64,000 bases of DNA from Combretum micranthum (Eukaryota; Streptophyta; Magnoliopsida; Myrtales; Combretaceae): contig JAMXBD010000014.1 in assembly GCA_024138025.1 (NCBI GenBank), positions 310,001-374,000 of the forward strand, in the 5' to 3' direction. The notes under the pieces were generated by a model. It was not told where the DNA came from, ran no database searches, and saw only the letters and a list, made by a program, of their open reading frames with translations. Position 1 is the stretch's first letter; every line of letters starts with the position of its first letter. Below, piece after piece: positions 59,730 through 64,000 of this stretch. Position numbers and translations under genes: made by a program.

Positions 59730-61689
59730 AAATGAGGCTGAAAAAGAATTACAATTATTTATTTTATTATTAGGGATATTTTTGGAACAAATTATACTCT
59801 TTTGTCATGAATAATCATATTTATTCCGTATTTTATGGAATAAATATTTTTTTATAGAAATTTTTTTCATACCAAATGAAGGAATAAATATTCTGTAATA
59901 ATAAAGGTAGAATACCAATTCCGTTCCAGTAAATTAAATGTACTATTAATTTTTACCATTAGCTTATGTTAAATACTGTTAGTAATCGTAATCCTTTTGA
60001 GATTTGTTCTTTTTTCTTTTCTTTTCTTTTTTTTTTCCCTTACAATGGAGACCAAAAGGATAAGTATGAGTATAGAATGATATTATTGGTAAGTACTGCC
60101 TTAAAGTAAGTTACACAAAGTGAACTTTGTGTTAAAAATGTTGTGATTAGAAGAAATAAGCATAACTTATTCAAAACTTCACTTCCAGCATCCATTTTAG
60201 ACATAAAGTACACAGAAACATGCAATTCGTGTCGGCAAGCTCTTTCGTGGGACAGTGGGAGGATAGTCAATGACCGTTGGACAACTCGACGACCATCCTC
60301 TCTTTAAATGAGACACTCCACTCCATTTCCTTTCTTGTGCATCAACTCAACCGTCGTGTATAAGAAGTAATGGATCGGAGCAACTACAACCAAGGGCATA
60401 AATGATGTAATCTATTGTCTAAAAACTTTTATTAGTCAAGTTATTCTGCATACTAGCTCCAACTCTAACTATTCAAATAGATGTTGAATCCGGATTGAGT
60501 TTCAATTGATATATCACATTTTTTTATTATTGTCACTGAGTCTAGTAAGAACTCCTATATAATTTAATTTAATTTAAATATAATTAATTTTTTAATAAAA
60601 TTGAGTGAAAAAAAAACATAATCAAATCATATTCTATCATATTCATCGACGCTTATAGCTAAAACTCACACTAATAGAGTTAATCGAGTTTGCACTCTAA
60701 CTTATTTATCTTCAACTAAATAATGAAATGATCCCACCATTATATTTTGCACCAAATCCAACTGCAAGTAATGCAATGGCAAACATTGTTGCGATTTTGG
60801 GGCAATAAGCTAGGATATACTGCGATGGCCACAAAAAAAAAAAAAAAAGAAAGAAAAGGAAGCTAGGATATACTGCCCATATGAAGGATTCAAATTGGGA
60901 TTTGACCTAGCTTAACCACAACAAGTTATTCACTTGCATTAAACCTGCTTAGATAGGTTTTTGTATAGGTCCAAACATGACATGTACCCAGGTCCGTCCA
61001 AGGTCCGCTAATTGGAATTGTTGGACTAATGGGTTCAAACCAAATCTAACTATTTTATTCTAAAAAGAAAAAGATCACAATGATGTGATTGAAGGACATT
61101 TGCATGAGCAAATTAAACAACTTTGGGAAAGTCTAAAATATCATGATAGAGAACAAGACTATGAAAAAGGCGCAATAGAGGAAACAATAAATTTACCAAC
61201 AAATTAGACTATAAAATGTCAATTTTCTTCACTTCTCCATACACCAAATTCATAGCACAGCTTCTCACACTAAGTCGCACACACATTAGGTCACGCTTTA
61301 GTCACACTAACAAAATTTTGGTCAATTTTTTCTCTCAACCTCACTTTTAAACAATCATTTGCTTCATGAAATTACTAGCACTACTTTATTAGTAGATGAA
61401 ATTCCAAAAAAAATAAAACTCCACCATGGAGTAAAACAAAAGGAAATTTACACCACAATGTCATTATATAAGTGTTGATGGATACATTCTAAACTCATAG
61501 TGGTGTATCTTATCTCACACAGTTACTAACAAGTCTCAGCAAAGTCACATTACAATCACCACGTGGATTACATACGCTAACTATTATCGTCGTTGAAGAC
61601 ATTGTCACTAGATTAGAACCCCCTATAGCACGTTTCTACTCTACTACTAAGCAATGTTGATTTTTAGGCAAATTCCATCATCTAATCTG
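59730..61689. other. Spacer, no gene seen
   Basis: AT-rich DNA with pyrimidine runs near 60010-60040 and an A run near 60834-60848. A short 76-codon minus frame at 60040-60270 is unrecognised. Confidence 0.45.
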
Positions 61690-61910
61690 TCAAAATGGCT
61701 TTTTTTTTTATTTTGGGAATCTTTTAAATTTGTTATAACTTTTAGTATAGATTTCCATTTTATTTGTCATATGTGGTATTTTATTTGTCCTTTCATTTAC
61801 TTTGTACACGCAAGTTCTAGGGTTTTTTATTTTTAGCTGTTTATCAAGTTCTATTTTTGGTAGCTTTCGAAATTACATATAAATGTATGCCTTATGGCAA
61901 TGAGCAAAAT
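61690..61910. repeat. Dispersed repeat R1, copy 2
   Basis: Counterpart of 20510-20700 in the same orientation, with the same word order ('gtcaaaatgg', poly-T, 'ataacttttagta', 'atttccatttta', 'aatgtatgccttatgg'). Noncoding. Confidence 0.45.
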
Positions 61911-63429
61911 AGCACCCGAGTTCTATTATTATTTTTAAGTATTTTTTATCTATTTTTCTCAAAAATTTGAATTACTCTAGTCTTTCCATTTTGGACGCCT
62001 ATTGTTTAGGAATTCATAGAATCAATAGACAATTAGAAGATCACATTCTAACATTTGTGTGCAAATGAACATAGCATACTATTTTCCTCTATCTTTCACT
62101 ATGTCACTTCAACAATAGGTCGATAAAAGACTCACTAAAATTCATTGGTTCAAATCATCGAAATCCAATCTTCACAACTCTAAAGAGATTTTTTAGGTCA
62201 TTGATTCAACACACCATGACTCACTCAAGAAGATTGTAATGGAAAGAACTCCACATAATGTTAAATTGGACTATCAAGCCAACCCAAATCATGAAAAAGG
62301 GATATTTGATAGGTCTTAGAATAAGTATTATGATAAAAGGAAGGAGAAGATGTATGGGTCAACTACAACAATGAATTTCGGTAGATTTATGAGGAAGGTT
62401 GCATTGAACTAAAATCTAACATTATAGGGTTTTATAGATTAAATAAGAGAGAAGTCTAATTGTATTTTTTATGATACTTTTTCATATCATTAGGAATAGG
62501 ATAAACATTATAAAATGGTGCATCAATTGGTCGAGCATTGTCTCGATAAAGGTTTTTTTGAACCCAAGGATTCGATAATCTGAATGACATTGTTAAAAAT
62601 GCAATAGATGAGAAGAAGACTAAGATGAACATGATAAAGATTAGGAAGATGATAAAGATTAGGTAGCTTATCGGTATCCTTTTTCTTTTTATTTTTTAAA
62701 ATTATTTTTGTTGTTATATTTAATTTATATATTTTTATTTACTATACTATTTATTTAAATTAATGATTTGAACGAATTAGATGTTGCAGTGTGCTAATTG
62801 TAAATGAAAAACTTCATAAAATTGGTGAAAGTCCTAGTTTGTAAACATTGGAAAATGTTAGTAACATGACCTTTACACTATATGATTGCACTTGTAAGCT
62901 AGTGAAAGGGTCGATTCAAGTAGACATCATCATGAGTTGGTTTTGAACCAGGAACCAACTCAACTCATCATCACTGCTTCTCAAATCAGTAACCGAACTG
63001 TAGGTAGCGGTTCAGAACTGTCTCACAACCTGCTGATTCTGGTAGGTTGAGACGGTTCATTACCTAAAACTGTCAATTTAAGTAGGTCCTAAACCACGTA
63101 GTCTTGAACTAGTTATGGACTCATGGAACCAGCGATTCCAAAGTAAGTCTAAACATAAATTTTTTTTGAAAAAAGGAAAACCAAAAAATAAAAGGAAGCT
63201 AAGAGGAGAGAGATGGTAGATGAAGACCTGTTTTTCCAATAGGTTCACGAATAGCTTTGCACAACATGTGTTCACGCTTCCAAGGAGAAATGTTAGACAT
63301 CATCATGTGATAAGCCAACCCATTTTTTTTAAAATAAAAAACAAACAGAAAAAAAAAAAAAGAAGCAAAAACCTTGATGATGTGAAGCCTGCACACCGCA
63401 AAATTGAATGTGGTGGTGAAAATTTAGAG

Positions 63430-63460
<31 letters not shown>

Positions 63461-64000
63461 ATGAGGGTGTTCTCATGTGCTTGACTAACCAAACTCCTTC
63501 ATATCTATAACACCTAAACCTTTCCTTAGAGAACCCTTAAAAGTTCCATTGTTGCTCCTCATTGTAGTTATTTTCACTACATAGAGTAGATAGCCTTCAG
63601 TCAAGTATAAGATAATTTCATGGTTGGGCAAGTTTAGTTTTTTAGGGAAAGAGGCTCTAAAGGCTAATGGGAAGTTCTTGGATCAAATGATGCCCTTTTG
63701 TTTTCTTCACAATTTGAGATGTGCATGCAAGTATGGACCCCATGATTTTTAAAGATTCATTTAAGGGAGCTTTTTAACAACATTTATATTCTCATCTATA
63801 TTTAATGTTAATCTTTTATTTATTGTCAAATTAAAAAAGTTATTGTAGGAAGCTTGAGCTTTTGCTTCTTTTCAATACATTATTAATCTTTTGTTAATTG
63901 TCATCCATATTGAATGTTAATCCTTTATATATTGTCAATACAGGGAGCTTTTCAACACCATTAGATCGTCAATATATTTAACATTAATTTTTTTTATTAT
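61911..64000. other. Spacer with old hAT-like remnant and GA microsatellite
   Basis: No credible gene. At 62930-63140 dense 'ggttc', 'gaacc' and 'gaactg' words resemble a decayed hAT interior. A GA tract lies at about 63428-63460. Towards the window end 'tgttaatcttttatttattgtca' type text occurs two or three times (about 63808, 63888, 63919), a small direct repeat. Confidence 0.45.

Overview
The window looks like gene-poor, transposon-rich nuclear DNA of a flowering plant. It is very AT-rich, full of poly-A/T and dinucleotide tracts, and carries a typical angiosperm R2R3-MYB gene with two short GT-AG introns. I cannot name the species. There are no operons, CRISPR arrays or convincing tRNA/rRNA genes. 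Only one intact protein-coding gene is supported: a subgroup-20-type MYB transcription factor (26117-27282, + strand). It has a TATA box and W-box-like motif upstream and an AATAAA downstream.

Layout. 1-10 kb: foldback and MITE copies, a SINE-like sequence, and a decayed hAT transposase on the minus strand (2690-4945). 10.2-18 kb: a decayed CACTA (En/Spm) element with TNP2-type transposase and a second ORF, broken by two independent nonautonomous hAT insertions that each keep a perfect 8-bp target-site duplication. 18.6-19.6 kb: a cluster of GAGGYRA-type motifs like CACTA subterminal repeats. 20-25.8 kb: another hAT, a Tourist-like MITE and AT-rich spacer. 26 kb: the MYB gene. 27.9-28.4 kb: a miniature LTR retrotransposon (TRIM) just downstream of it. 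29-37 kb: MITEs, tandem repeats, microsatellites and no gene. 38-42.1 kb: a plant-mobile-domain (PMD) reading frame decaying by stop codons and interrupted by a solo-LTR-like insertion. 42.8-45 kb: a Ty3/gypsy pol relic in the opposite orientation, ending tail-to-tail with the PMD frame. 45.2-56.5 kb: a duplicated block flanking a three-level nest, in which a solo LTR carries a hAT that in turn carries a second, inverted solo LTR of the same family. 56.5-64 kb: another hAT, MITEs and spacer.

The most interesting unit is the tail-to-tail pairing of the PMD frame and the gypsy pol (38-45 kb). It may be one Tat-lineage retrotransposon carrying an antisense accessory gene. The nest at 47-54 kb and a five-copy MITE family are the clearest new structural observations. 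Nearly all calls were made by eye from sequence and hand translation; no database or alignment program was used.
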